A DNA stretch of 64,000 nucleotides. Source: Pseudanabaena biceps. GTDB lineage: Bacteria > Cyanobacteriota > Cyanobacteriia > Pseudanabaenales > Pseudanabaenaceae. The stretch lies in contig JAATWA010000001.1 of the NCBI GenBank assembly GCA_013361095.1, positions 992,001 through 1,056,000 of the forward strand, given 5' to 3'. Shown here piece after piece: positions 1 to 8,917 of the stretch; position 1 is the stretch's first letter, and each line of letters opens with the position of its first letter. The notes beneath the pieces were generated by a model. That model was not told where the DNA came from. It ran no database searches and saw only the letters and a list, made by a program, of their open reading frames with translations. The translations under genes and the position numbers were made by a program.

Positions 1-1
1 T

Positions 2-1033
2 GCCTCTTCCACATCACAAACTGAACTTCCGTTTACTTTTCAAGATGTCAAAGGCGCTATTCCAGCCAAATATTTTGTACCTAATGTATGGCGATCGCTC
101 GCCTATTTTTTTGCCGATACAGCGATTATTGTCGGGCTATATGCAGCAGCAGTTTATATCGATGCTTGGTGGTTCTATCCTATTTTCTGGTTTGCCACAG
201 GCACAATGTTTTGGGCTTTTTTTGTAGTTGGTCATGATTGCGGACATGGTTCTTTTTCACGGGTGAAATGGCTAAACAACCTGATCGGACACCTCACCCA
301 TATTCCTATTCTTGTGCCATATCACGGCTGGCGGATCAGTCATCGTACTCATCACCAAAATACAGGCAATATTGACACCGATGAAAGTTGGTATCCTGTG
401 ACTGAAAGTCAATACAAAGCATTGGATTGGATTGGAAAATTTATTCGCTTTGATGCACTCTTATTTGCTTATCCCCTCTATTTATTCAAGCGATCGCCTG
501 CTCGTCCGACTGCATCGCACTTTGTTCCTAATAATGATCTATTTCGGGAGTCAGAAACTAACGATATTCTGACCAGTAGCATTTTGTGGGGAGTGATGGT
601 TTGCTTTTTGGGGTGGTTAGGATTTAGCTATGGATTTCTATTTCTATTCAAGTTCTATATTGTTCCTTACCTAATTTTTGTAGTGTGGCTCGATCTCGTC
701 ACCTATTTACACCATACTGAAGCCGATATTCCTTGGTATCGTGGCAAAGATTGGTATTTCCTCAAGGGAGCGCTTTCTACTATTGATCGCGATTATGGAA
801 TCTTTAATAATATCCATCACAATATTGGCACTCACGTTGCCCACCATGTTTTTATTGGAATTCCTCACTATCATCTTAAAACTGCTACTGAGTCCATTAA
901 ACCCGTTCTCGGAAGCTATTATCGAGTCTCGTCTGAGCCAATTTGGAAGTCTTTCTTCACTTCCCAAAAAGCCTGTCAATTTGTCCCTGACAATGGCTCA
1001 GAAGTATATTACACAAATGGAACTACTTTGTAA
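2..1033 (+). CDS. desB: Omega-3 (delta-15) acyl-lipid desaturase, 5' end cut by window edge
   Basis: Membrane di-iron fatty-acid desaturase that should insert the omega-3 double bond into glycerolipid acyl chains in thylakoid and plasma membranes, using ferredoxin as electron donor. The reading frame is open from base 2 to the TAA at 1031-1033, so only about 15 N-terminal residues seem to be missing. All three histidine boxes are visible: HDCGH (bases 233-247), HRTHH (341-355) and HVAHH (833-847), with the conserved GNIDTDESWYPV and STIDRDYG segments. The sequence matches what I remember of Synechocystis DesB more closely than DesA (delta-12). The ATG at 206 is internal, not the start. A palindromic repeat follows the gene and may terminate it. 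Family assignment is very secure; DesB over DesA is from memory. Confidence 0.93.
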   Translation, partial: ASSTSQTELPFTFQDVKGAIPAKYFVPNVWRSLAYFFADTAIIVGLYAAAVYIDAWWFYPIFWFATGTMFWAFFVVGHDCGHGSFSRVKWLNNLIGHLTHIPILVPYHGWRISHRTHHQNTGNIDTDESWYPVTESQYKALDWIGKFIRFDALLFAYPLYLFKRSPARPTASHFVPNNDLFRESETNDILTSSILWGVMVCFLGWLGFSYGFLFLFKFYIVPYLIFVVWLDLVTYLHHTEADIPWYRGKDWYFLKGALSTIDRDYGIFNNIHHNIGTHVAHHVFIGIPHYHLKTATESIKPVLGSYYRVSSEPIWKSFFTSQKACQFVPDNGSEVYYTNGTTL

Positions 1034-1090
1034 TTCCATTTGTGTAAATCATATAACGATTTTCAGAAGAATCTAAGCGTAATTAAATAT

Positions 1091-1143
1091 AAAGATCAAA
1101 AGAGAGTTGTGGCGCTTTGCACCACAACTCTCTTTTGATCTTT
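1091..1143. repeat. Family A palindrome (possible desB terminator)
   Basis: Long perfect inverted repeat beginning AAAGATCAAAAGAGAG with loop region GGCGCTTTGCACC. It is one of the many family A palindromes in this window. It lies about 57 bases after the desB stop and could act as a terminator, though a long U tract is lacking. Confidence 0.8.
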
Positions 1144-1235
1144 AACATAGCTGCCTAACGCTATAAAACTTATAACGCTTTGCAATCAAACGAACCAAGA
1201 AATTTTTTAATGTTGCGATAACCCGAAACATAGCA

Positions 1236-1356
1236 ATTCTCATTATCAACATTGGTTTTTTGAAAGCCAGCCTGCGGCTGACTTTCAAAAAACCAATGTT
1301 GGGGTTTGCAGTGCCTTAGGCGCTGCAAACCCCAACATTGGTTTCATAATGAGAAT
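1236..1356. repeat. Family B MITE-like element, copy 1
   Basis: About 120-bp element with terminal inverted repeats ATTCTCATTAT / ATAATGAGAAT. Inside are two palindromes: one centred on GCCAGCCTGCGGCTG and one on GCAGTGCCTTAGGCGCTGC. Near-identical copies lie at 7714-7832 (opposite orientation), 9003-9131 and 30401-30515. No coding capacity. The gap 1034-1587 holds only this element, the preceding palindrome and the clpS promoter region. Confidence 0.85.
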
Positions 1357-1587
1357 TACTGCGCGCAACATTGCCCACTTCACATTTTTTGAGTTCCTAC
1401 TTATAATGAAGATGATTGCGATAAGTATGATTACCGTTTGACAGCAACCCAAAATCAAACAAACTAATAGATTTTTTGTGAAGCCATAAAAATAGAAGTT
1501 CGCAAATATCTAAGTAATGATTGTGGCGCGATCGCTGTACTTAAATCCTTAAATTCACCCCTATTACAGATTGGAGGCAACCTAATA

Positions 1588-1869
1588 ATGGCTACCGAAA
1601 CTATTACTCGTCCCCAAACCATACGAAAAATCGCTCCAAGATATAGAGTTTTATTGCATAACGATGATTTCAACTCAATGGAGTATGTCGTTCAGACTTT
1701 AATGCAAGTAGTCAACGGACTGACGCAACCCCAAGCCGTAGATATCATGATGGCGGCTCATGCGAGCGGCTGTGCGCTGGTGATTACCTGCGTACAGGAA
1801 CACGCCGAATTTTATTGTGAAGGTCTGCAAAGCAAGGGGTTAACAAGCACCATCGAACCAGAATCATAA
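1588..1869 (+). CDS. clpS: ATP-dependent Clp protease adaptor protein ClpS
   Basis: Small cytoplasmic adaptor that delivers N-degron substrates to the ClpC/ClpP protease. It is 93 residues, normal for the family. The core reads YRVLLHNDDFNSMEYVV, the ligand-binding ND motif of ClpS, followed by AAHASGCALV with the conserved helix that contacts the Clp N-domain. Start ATG is supported by GGAGG about 10 bases upstream. It stands alone between repeat-rich gaps. The first about 15 residues are the flexible N-terminal extension expected of ClpS. Identification is secure; cyanobacteria often carry two ClpS paralogues and I cannot say which this is. Confidence 0.95.
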   Translation: MATETITRPQTIRKIAPRYRVLLHNDDFNSMEYVVQTLMQVVNGLTQPQAVDIMMAAHASGCALVITCVQEHAEFYCEGLQSKGLTSTIEPES

Positions 1870-1891
1870 AATTTATAACCCTTACTCCCTT

Positions 1892-1950
1892 CCCAGTGAA
1901 AAGTTAGACGTGGCGGCGCTTCGCGCCGCCACGTCTAACTTTTCACTGGG
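1892..1950. repeat. Family A palindrome
   Basis: Perfect palindrome with outer arms CCCAGTGAAAAGTTAGACG and core GGCGGCGCTTCGCGCCGCC, placed 23 bases after the clpS stop. The 332-base gap 1870-2201 holds three palindromes (this one, 1995-2037, 2083-2137) and nothing else I can recognise. Confidence 0.85.
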
Positions 1951-1994
1951 TTTTTAATGTCTATTTTGATAGTGGGAAGGGAGTAGCATTTAGC

Positions 1995-2037
1995 CAAAAA
2001 GAGTGAGGCGGCGCATAGCGCCGCCTCACTCTTTTTG
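1995..2037. repeat. Family A palindrome, short form
   Basis: Perfect palindrome with arms CAAAAAGAGTGAGGCGGCGC and a four-base loop region ATAG. Its T-rich right arm could also serve as a terminator for clpS. Confidence 0.85.
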
Positions 2038-2082
2038 ATGTTTAGCTTTTATAGCTGTTACCCTTCTTGTATAGGACAACTC

Positions 2083-2137
2083 AAAACCCAATAATTGGCT
2101 GGCGGCGCTCCGCGCCGCCAGCCAATTATTGGGTTTT
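2083..2137. repeat. Family A palindrome, AAAACCCAA-arm form
   Basis: Perfect palindrome with arms AAAACCCAATAATTGGCTGG around GGCGCTCCGCGCC. Flanks contain AGGACA/TAGGACA, the outer sequences seen around other copies (for example 26431-26503). Confidence 0.85.
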
Positions 2138-2201
2138 ATGTCTTAGGACACTTGGCGATCGCTATATTGATTATTAATTAACTAGCTAACGAACTTATAT
2201 T

Positions 2202-3062
2202 GTGAATTTGCAAACTCTAAATTCTTATCCCGCCCCAGTTCGGATCATTTTATTTTTACTAACTCTATTACTTCTCTGGCTACCGATCGCAGCGCCGCTA
2301 TATCTCATCTATGGCGAATCAGTGGGAGTGGGCTTAACCATATTGTTATATTGCGGGTTCTTAGGACTTGTGGGCTGGTGGGGCAGAACAATTGCTAAGT
2401 ATCCTCATCCCTATCGCTATTACGGGCTATGGTTTACCCAACAGAATGGGCGGGAATTTTTAGGAGGATGGGCTTTAGGAACGTTCACCCTCATCATTTT
2501 TTATGGATTACAGGTGAGCTTAGGCTGGTTAGCCGTGCAAACCGTAGATTTGCCATCACCGTGGACACCAAGATTGCTGCCAGCTATGGGCGGCTACTTT
2601 GTGGATTGGCAAGGGGCGATCGCACCAGGGATGCTCACATCTTTAGGTGTGGGCTTTGCTGAAGAGGTGTTGTTTCGCGGCTGGGTACTCTCAGAGCTAG
2701 AGCGTGACTATTCACCAAGAACTGCGTTAATTTTCGCCAGCTTAGTATTTGCGATTTTGCATTTCATTAAGCCCTTAAATGTAATTTTGGCAACATGGAG
2801 TCAGTTTGCAGGCTTGGTGATGATGAGTTTAGCTTTGGTGATCGCAAGACGACGCTGTGGTGGCAGATTGGGTGTATCGATTGGGTTGCATGGTGGCTTA
2901 GTGTGGTGTTACTACATCGTCAATACCACCCATTGGTTAAAACCGACGGGAGTCGCGCCTGAGTGGGTAACGGGTATCAGTGGCAATCCGATCGCAGGAG
3001 TGATGGGCATAGGCTTTTTGATGGTAGTTGCGATCGGCTTTAGATATTTTCGTAGACCATAA
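2202..3062 (+). CDS. CPBP family intramembrane (CAAX-type) protease
   Basis: Predicted integral-membrane protease or bacteriocin-immunity-like protein of the CPBP (Abi/Rce1) family. It has 286 residues from a GTG start. Several hydrophobic helices are evident (for example residues 12-35, 40-58, 90-110). The family motifs appear in order: EEVLFRG (about residue 154), FAILHF (about residue 184) and a late GLHGG histidine. These supply the Glu-Glu-X3-Arg and His residues of the active site. Physiological substrate is unknown; in cyanobacteria such proteins are usually stand-alone, as here. No ATG upstream in frame gives a better start. Confidence 0.88.
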   Translation: MNLQTLNSYPAPVRIILFLLTLLLLWLPIAAPLYLIYGESVGVGLTILLYCGFLGLVGWWGRTIAKYPHPYRYYGLWFTQQNGREFLGGWALGTFTLIIFYGLQVSLGWLAVQTVDLPSPWTPRLLPAMGGYFVDWQGAIAPGMLTSLGVGFAEEVLFRGWVLSELERDYSPRTALIFASLVFAILHFIKPLNVILATWSQFAGLVMMSLALVIARRRCGGRLGVSIGLHGGLVWCYYIVNTTHWLKPTGVAPEWVTGISGNPIAGVMGIGFLMVVAIGFRYFRRP

Positions 3063-3070
3063 ATCCAAAC

Positions 3071-3117
3071 CCAAAAAGCCTGCGGCGAACGCTGCGCGTT
3101 CACCACAGGCTTTTTGG
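3071..3117. repeat. Imperfect palindrome after the CPBP gene
   Basis: Arms CCAAAAAGCCTG...CAGGCTTTTTGG with an imperfect G+C-rich centre; lies 9 bases past the stop and is likely to terminate transcription. A more decayed relative of the family A palindromes. Confidence 0.65.
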
Positions 3118-3219
3118 AAGGTTGCGTTTAGTTACTTGCTAAAAAAAAATAAAAATAACTATTGCAACGATCGCCATATCTGTATATGATTAGATTCGCT
3201 TAGAAAACAACTAAGCAAA

Positions 3220-3300
3220 GGGTCGATGCCCGAGTGGTTAATGGGGGCGGACTGTAAATCCGCTGCGTAAGCTACGTTGGTTCAAATCCATCTCGGCCCA
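3220..3300 (+). tRNA. tRNA-Tyr (anticodon GTA)
   Basis: Cloverleaf can be drawn by hand: acceptor GGGTCGA pairs with TCGGCCC, the anticodon arm GGACTGTAAATCC presents GTA, and the T arm carries GGTTCAAATCC. The long variable arm (GCGTAAGCTACG) is that expected of a class II tRNA such as bacterial tRNA-Tyr. CCA is not encoded. Confidence 0.95.
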
Positions 3301-3301
3301 T

Positions 3302-3343
3302 AAAAAAGGAATGACTGTGCATAGCACAGTCATTCCTTTTTTT
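3302..3343 (+). terminator. Rho-independent terminator of tRNA-Tyr
   Basis: Perfect stem AAAAAAGGAATGACTGTGC / GCACAGTCATTCCTTTTTTT with an ATA loop region, running into a T tract directly after the tRNA. Confidence 0.85.
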
Positions 3344-3373
3344 TATGCAATGAATAATTTAGCGGTGCGCGTT

Positions 3374-3414
3374 GATTTTGTGAAAGTCAGCCTTAGGCTG
3401 GCTTTCACAAAATC
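3374..3414 (-). terminator. Palindrome at the 3' end of the epimerase gene
   Basis: Perfect inverted repeat GATTTTGTGAAAGTCAGCC / GGCTGGCTTTCACAAAATC (one G:T-type mismatch) overlapping the stop codon of the minus-strand epimerase. Its centre GTCAGCCTTAGGCTGGC is the same as one internal palindrome of family B elements. Confidence 0.7.
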
Positions 3415-4354
3415 AAGCAAAAATTTGCGTTAAGGCTGAGTCAATATCAGGATATTTGAATATAAATTTATTCATTTCGGCTTTCTTGGGCAATACTTTT
3501 TGACCATCTAGCAATACCGTCGCTCCTTCGCCAAAGATGAGAACTAACGCCGCCGCAGGAACAGGTAAAAACGCGGGACGATTAAGCGTCTTGGCAAAAG
3601 ATTTAGTAAATTGATCGTTAGTCACTGGTTGCGGAGCTGTGGCATTGAGTGCGCCTGAGACTTGATCATTATTGAGCGCATAAATGATCAAGTCCACTAG
3701 ATCATCCCGATGAATCCACGAAAACCATTGCTTCCCACTGCCGATCTTGCCGCCACCACCAACTTGAAAAATTGGTAACATCTTAGCGATCGCACCACCC
3801 ATACCCAACACAATGCCTGTCCGCAATTTGACCAAACGCACACCTAAGCCAGTGACCACAGCAGCAGCAGCTTCCCATTCTTTGCAAATATCCGAGAGAA
3901 AGTCATTGCCCGCAGAGCTGTATTCATCAAAGGACTTATCAAGACTAGTGCCGTAATAACCGATCGCCGAACCACTAATTAAAACCTGTGGCTTCTCCTT
4001 AGTCTGGGCGATCGCCTCAACTAATACTTTTGTGGTTAAAATACGGCTATCTTTGATTTGTTTTTTGCGTGTATCTGTCCAACGCACACCAGCGAGGGGT
4101 TCACCAGCTAAATTAATCACCGCATCACTTCCAGAGATAGCTTCCGCCAAGTTACCCAACTTAAAAGGGTCATAACCAACCACTTCGACATTGGGGAAAT
4201 CAGCCTTAGCAAATAGCTTACTAGCCTTAATCGCATTGCGGGCAAGGATGATAATGCGATCGCCTTGACCACCATTTTGAAGGCAATTTGCCTGTAAACG
4301 CTCTACTAATTTTGTGCCAACAAATCCTGTCGCACCAGTTAATACGATTTTCAT
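3413..4354 (-). CDS. TIGR01777 family epimerase / NAD(P)-dependent SDR-type protein
   Basis: Extended short-chain dehydrogenase-like protein of 313 residues. It opens with the nucleotide-binding glycine motif GATGFVG (residues 7-13), has the DAVINLAGEPL segment, the GSAIGYYG active-site region and the C-terminal DUF1731-type block (FGEGATVLLDGQKVLPKK). Plant and cyanobacterial homologues are linked to chloroplast/thylakoid division or membrane functions, but no reaction is established, so I do not assign one. Monocistronic; its stop lies inside a palindrome. Start ATG is the only plausible one at the family N-terminus. Confidence 0.9.
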   Translation of the reverse strand: MKIVLTGATGFVGTKLVERLQANCLQNGGQGDRIIILARNAIKASKLFAKADFPNVEVVGYDPFKLGNLAEAISGSDAVINLAGEPLAGVRWTDTRKKQIKDSRILTTKVLVEAIAQTKEKPQVLISGSAIGYYGTSLDKSFDEYSSAGNDFLSDICKEWEAAAAVVTGLGVRLVKLRTGIVLGMGGAIAKMLPIFQVGGGGKIGSGKQWFSWIHRDDLVDLIIYALNNDQVSGALNATAPQPVTNDQFTKSFAKTLNRPAFLPVPAAALVLIFGEGATVLLDGQKVLPKKAEMNKFIFKYPDIDSALTQIFA

Positions 4355-4490
4355 AATATATTTTTAATTGAAATAAACTTTTAAGATAATTAGTTAGACC
4401 CAGTTAAAAATCAAACTCAAAACCTTTGACGCACAAACATTATGCGCGGCAGATTGTGGGGTTTTATATTTAATTGCCTCTAGCTACTTA

Positions 4491-4592
4491 TACCAATTCC
4501 CTGAAGTGTTGACGCACTTCAGGGAATTAAAAAAATAAACCTAGTAAGGTTTTGAGATTCAAAAAAGGGTAAATCTCTTTTTTGAATTGGTA
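4491..4592. repeat. Family C MITE-like element, copy 1
   Basis: 102-bp element with perfect terminal inverted repeats TACCAATTC / GAATTGGTA. The left half folds as CCCTGAAGTG...CACTTCAGGG, followed by AAATAAACCTAGTAAGGTTTT. A second copy with the same left half lies at 36125-36228. The gap 4355-4759 otherwise holds only the hybrid kinase promoter region. Confidence 0.75.
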
Positions 4593-4759
4593 TTACAGCA
4601 TTGCTCAGTCTAGTGAAGTACAGGGGGGACTACCTGATTTTGGCAGTGCAACAAACCTCTTTATTTCATTTTGACAAGCCTGATGCATTCCTGTTGATCA
4701 TTCCCGTTGATCATTCTAGTGAGAAAGTCAGTTCGTAGTCACAATGCACAATCATATTT

Positions 4760-7681
4760 ATGGATAGCTTACAAAAGCCTAAATTATTAATTGTTGATGA
4801 TGAAGCCGATAATCTCGACTTACTTCAGCGTATTTTTTATCGAGAATACAAGATTTTTCGGGCTAAAAATGGATTTGAGGCGTTGGCAATCCTTGATCAC
4901 GAGCCAGATATTGGGGTGATTATCTCTGATCAACGGATGCCCATGATGTCAGGAACCGAGCTTTTGAGCCAAGTTGCTGAGATTTATCCCGACACTTTAA
5001 GAATTATCCTCACTGCTTTTACTGACGTACGCGATTTGGTGGAGGCTATTAACCAATCACAGGTTTTTAAATATATAACTAAGCCTTACCAATTAGAGGA
5101 GTTACAGCAAGTTGTCAAACAGGCTACGGAAATTCATCACCTTCTAAAATTAAGAACCTCTAAACTTCGTAATGACCTCGAAAGTGCCGAAGCTAAGTAC
5201 AAAAGTATTTTTGAAAATGCGATCGAGGGGATTTTTCAAACCACTTTAGATGGTCGTTATCTGATTGCTAACCCGATGCTAGCCCAAATTTATGGTTATG
5301 ATGCGCCAGAAACATTGATCAATGACGTAACCAACATTGCGAGTCAGATCTATGTCAATCCATCTCGGCGACAAGAGTTTATCAATATTCTGAATTACCA
5401 TGACACGATTTCCAATTTTGAATCGCAGGTCTATCGACGTAACGGAACAAAAATCTGGATTTCGGAAAATGTCAGAGCTGTACGCGATCGCAATGGAACT
5501 CTAGTCGGCTTTGAAGGTACTGTCCAAGATATTTCTTTGCGGAAACGAGCAGAAGAAGAATCGCAATTATTGCAATGTTTAACCCTAGAAATTAGTGCTG
5601 CTAATGACTTCCAAACTGCCTTAGAAATTGCTCTCTCTAAACTCTGTGAATTTGCAGGTTGGGACTATGGCGAAGCATGGATACCCGCCGAGGGGAATCA
5701 AGCTTTAGAATGTAGCCCTGCATGGTTTAGTCGCGTAGAAGGCTTTGAGGAATTTCGAGAATGTAGTGAAAAGATCTCTTTTCCGATGGGAATTGGCTTT
5801 CCAGGTAGAGTCTGGGCGCATCAACAGCCTGAATGGATTTGGGATATTTCCTTAGTTACAGAGTCCCATTTTATTCGTAAATACCCCGCCCTTGAATGTG
5901 GGCTACAGTCGGGGCTAGCCATCCCTGTGAGCGAAGATCACAGTGTCGTGGCGATCATGTCCTTCTTTATGAGATCGCCCCAAGATCGTGATCAACACTT
6001 GGTGGGATTAATCAGCGCGATCGCTTTACAGTTGGGAGCCTTGATGCGCCGCAAACGTGATGAAGAAGCTTTACGTTCCATGAATGAAGAGCTTGCCTTA
6101 GCTCGCGATCGCGCCCTAGAAGCAAATCGCACTAAAAGCAGTTTTGTCGCCAATATGAGCCATGAATTACGGACTCCTCTCAATGCGATCATCGGCTATA
6201 GCGAAATGTTGCAAGAAGATGCAGCGTTACTAGGCATCGAAGATTTTGTCAATGATCTCAAAAAAATCTACTTCTCTGGCAAACACCTGCTGGATTTGAT
6301 CAACGATATTTTGGATATGACCAAAATTGAAGCAGGTAAATTAGAAATCTACTACGATGACTTTGATGTACCGATGCTGATCTGGGACACCTGTAGCACC
6401 ATCCAGCCATTACTTCGCAAAAATAATAATCAAGTAGAAGTGGAATGTGATCATTCCTTGGGGGGCATCCATGCAGATATGACTCGGGTACGTCAGATTC
6501 TCTTAAATATTTTGAGTAATGCTTGTAAATTTACTAAAGCAGGTAAAATCCACATTAAAGTTGAGCGCTTAAATATGCATCAACAAGAAATGTTTGTTTT
6601 TACGATTAAAGATACAGGCATTGGCATTAGTCCTGAAAACATCAAAAATCTCTTTCAACCATTTACCCAAGCTGATAGCTCGACAACTCGACAATATGGA
6701 GGCACAGGACTGGGACTGGCGATTAGCCATCGTCTTTGTCAAATGATGGGTGGTGATATTACCCTCGAAAGCGAGTTAGGCGTTGGCTCAACCTTTAAAA
6801 TCTCTTTACCCACCGATTGCGAAAGCGCTAATTGCAAAATCAAAGATGAACTATCTAAGGTTTCCGTGGCAACAACGGGCGATCGCCAAGCATTACAGCC
6901 ATTAAAATATCCATCCATCTTGATTATTGATGACGATCTAAACGTGCATCAATTTATGCAAGATCATCTATGCCGTCTGGGGATGTTTATTTACTCTGCT
7001 TTTAGTAGTCAAGAGGGACTGGACTTGGCACATCAGATCATTCCCAATGCGATTATCCTTGATGTCCAAATACCTTCGATGAATGGGTGGGATGTACTGA
7101 AGGAATTACGCTCACAATCGCTGACTTCAGGAATTCCGATTATTCTGCTAACTAGTAATAATGAAGTAGTTAATAATGCACAGATTGAGAGCTATGAAAT
7201 TGGGGCTAATGATTATCTCTTTAAGCCGATTGATCGCGATCGCTTGATTAATTGTATTGGGAAATACCGTGCTAAAACCTCAGAAGTTTTATCAGTATTG
7301 GTGGTGGAAGATGATGTGAATGTCCGTTCGATGTTGAAACGGATGTTAGAGAAAGAGAACTGCAAAGTATCAGAAGCAGCCGATGGATATGAAGCCCTCA
7401 AAGTAATTAACAAGTATGAACCACAATTAATTTTGCTAGATCTGACGATGCCAAATGTGGATGGATTTGAGTTTATTCATTTGTTGCGATTGCGTCATGA
7501 TATTACTCCAATCCCTGTGGTCATCATTACCGCTAAAGACTTAACCGAAGAAGATTCGATCAGGTTAAGTGGAACTGTCCAAAAAATCTTACAGAAAAAT
7601 AGCTTTAGTTACTCGCAGCTATTTGAGGAAATCGTACAACGACTCAAATCCTTTGGAATTATAGGAGCAAGCAAGATCTGA
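4760..7681 (+). CDS. Hybrid sensor histidine kinase (REC-PAS-GAF-HisKA-HATPase-REC-REC)
   Basis: Cytoplasmic multi-sensor phosphorelay protein of 973 residues with no membrane segment. Domain order: N-terminal receiver (residues 6-120, phospho-acceptor D57 in ISDQRMP); PAS/PAC (about 147-270); GAF (about 280-440, GWDYGEAWIP near its start); HisKA with H468 in MSHELRTPL; HATPase with NILSNACKF (N box), DTGIGI (G1) and GGTGLGLAIS (G2), ending about 690; two C-terminal receivers with D768 (ILDVQIPSMNG) and D894 (LLDLTMPNVDG). All catalytic residues look intact. The last receiver lacks an output domain, so a separate histidine phosphotransfer protein or response regulator must act downstream; none is adjacent. 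The signal is unknown. Monocistronic. Confidence 0.95.
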   Translation: MDSLQKPKLLIVDDEADNLDLLQRIFYREYKIFRAKNGFEALAILDHEPDIGVIISDQRMPMMSGTELLSQVAEIYPDTLRIILTAFTDVRDLVEAINQSQVFKYITKPYQLEELQQVVKQATEIHHLLKLRTSKLRNDLESAEAKYKSIFENAIEGIFQTTLDGRYLIANPMLAQIYGYDAPETLINDVTNIASQIYVNPSRRQEFINILNYHDTISNFESQVYRRNGTKIWISENVRAVRDRNGTLVGFEGTVQDISLRKRAEEESQLLQCLTLEISAANDFQTALEIALSKLCEFAGWDYGEAWIPAEGNQALECSPAWFSRVEGFEEFRECSEKISFPMGIGFPGRVWAHQQPEWIWDISLVTESHFIRKYPALECGLQSGLAIPVSEDHSVVAIMSFFMRSPQDRDQHLVGLISAIALQLGALMRRKRDEEALRSMNEELALARDRALEANRTKSSFVANMSHELRTPLNAIIGYSEMLQEDAALLGIEDFVNDLKKIYFSGKHLLDLINDILDMTKIEAGKLEIYYDDFDVPMLIWDTCSTIQPLLRKNNNQVEVECDHSLGGIHADMTRVRQILLNILSNACKFTKAGKIHIKVERLNMHQQEMFVFTIKDTGIGISPENIKNLFQPFTQADSSTTRQYGGTGLGLAISHRLCQMMGGDITLESELGVGSTFKISLPTDCESANCKIKDELSKVSVATTGDRQALQPLKYPSILIIDDDLNVHQFMQDHLCRLGMFIYSAFSSQEGLDLAHQIIPNAIILDVQIPSMNGWDVLKELRSQSLTSGIPIILLTSNNEVVNNAQIESYEIGANDYLFKPIDRDRLINCIGKYRAKTSEVLSVLVVEDDVNVRSMLKRMLEKENCKVSEAADGYEALKVINKYEPQLILLDLTMPNVDGFEFIHLLRLRHDITPIPVVIITAKDLTEEDSIRLSGTVQKILQKNSFSYSQLFEEIVQRLKSFGIIGASKI

Positions 7682-7713
7682 ACGATTAAGGAGCTTGGCA
7701 TCCTCGCATTAGG

Positions 7714-7832
7714 ATTATGAAACCAATTTTGGGGTTTGTAGCGCCTTAGGCACTGCAAACCCCAAAATTGGTTTTTTGAAAGTCAGCCGTAGGCTGACTT
7801 TCAAAAAACCAATTTTCATAATGAGAATTGCT
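7714..7832. repeat. Family B MITE-like element, copy 2 (inverted orientation)
   Basis: Same modules as the copy at 1236-1356 but with the two internal palindromes in reversed order, so the element is inserted the other way round. Ends ATTATGAAACCAAT and CATAATGAGAATTGCT. It occupies most of the gap 7682-7954. Confidence 0.85.
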
Positions 7833-7954
7833 GGCTAAGATTGCGCTACCTTGATTTGACTCTGGTTTTTTAATTATGCTCAGCTACTTACTATAAAATG
7901 TTTGCATAAACTACTGCTTATTTTTTGCGCCCCAGACTATAGACTGCCATTTAA

Positions 7955-8860
7955 ATGTCAAATACCAATTCAACAACCCGCTTAGATTCTGATTTTGCTA
8001 CTAGCTCTGATATAGACAATCTGTTACCTATTAGCGCCAACCGTATAAATATTCATCCCCGCGCTATGGTGCATCCCCATGCCAAGATAGGAGTGGATAC
8101 GGTGATTGGAGCCGATGCCATCGTTGATGAGTTTGTGGAAATTGGCGATCGCTGTGAAATAAGGGCTAGGGCGATCGTGACAGGACATACCAAAATTGGT
8201 AATGACAATCAAATAGGCTATGGGGCTATTGTTGGCTCAGAGCCACAGGACACTTCCTATAAAGGGGCAGTTAGTTTTGTAGAGATTGGCGATCGCAATA
8301 TATTGCGTGAATATGTCACCGTCAATCGCGGCACTAAGGAAGACTCAAAGACAATAATCGGTAATGATAATTTGTTTTTTACGGGCGCTCATGTAGCTCA
8401 TAACTGCGCGATCGGCAATCATGTAATTGTCGTTAATAACGTATTGCTAGCAGGCTATGTGGAAGTTCATGACTATGCATTTATGGGCGGCGATGCAGTA
8501 GTGCATCAATTTACGCGGGTGGGCGCGTATGCGATGGTGCGTGGACAGACTCGCCTTGGCATGGATGTGCCACCCTATTGCATGGCAGTTGATACAAATA
8601 TGGTATTGGGGCTAAATCGCCTCGGTCTGCGTCGCAATGGTTTTAACCACGAGCGCCGCCGCGCTATCCTCGAAGCCTATAAAATTTTGTATAAGTCACA
8701 TCGCAACCGATCTCAAGCGATCGATTTTTTAGAATCCTTGCCTGAGTTTGCTGGTAACCCAGATATTCAGCTATTTCGCAATTTTATCAAGACAAGCCGT
8801 CGAGGTATTTGCAAATTGTACGAAAAAGGTGCTGGTCGCATCGAAGATGATCGTGAATAA
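7955..8860 (+). CDS. lpxA: Acyl-[ACP]-UDP-N-acetylglucosamine O-acyltransferase
   Basis: First enzyme of lipid A synthesis: transfers a 3-hydroxyacyl chain from acyl-ACP to the 3-OH of UDP-GlcNAc in the cytoplasm. The 301 residues show hexapeptide left-handed beta-helix repeats (IHPRAMVHPHAKIG onward) and the catalytic-histidine region HVAHNCAIGNH. The C-terminal helical domain begins near LRRNGFNHERRRAI. It is about 35 residues longer than E. coli LpxA; the extra N-terminal segment MSNTNSTTRLDSD is low in conservation, so a later start cannot be excluded. Unlike the usual cyanobacterial lpxC-fabZ-lpxA arrangement, no lpx or fab gene is adjacent. Confidence 0.93.
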   Translation: MSNTNSTTRLDSDFATSSDIDNLLPISANRINIHPRAMVHPHAKIGVDTVIGADAIVDEFVEIGDRCEIRARAIVTGHTKIGNDNQIGYGAIVGSEPQDTSYKGAVSFVEIGDRNILREYVTVNRGTKEDSKTIIGNDNLFFTGAHVAHNCAIGNHVIVVNNVLLAGYVEVHDYAFMGGDAVVHQFTRVGAYAMVRGQTRLGMDVPPYCMAVDTNMVLGLNRLGLRRNGFNHERRRAILEAYKILYKSHRNRSQAIDFLESLPEFAGNPDIQLFRNFIKTSRRGICKLYEKGAGRIEDDRE

Positions 8861-8917
8861 TCCCATCCAAAGGATAGGCATTATTCATTGAGAAGGAAGC
8901 AGCAGCTATTAAGTTCA

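Noticed and set aside
1464-1673. 69-residue minus-strand frame over the clpS start
   Set aside because: Antisense to the clpS leader and first codons, no family resemblance, no ribosome site.
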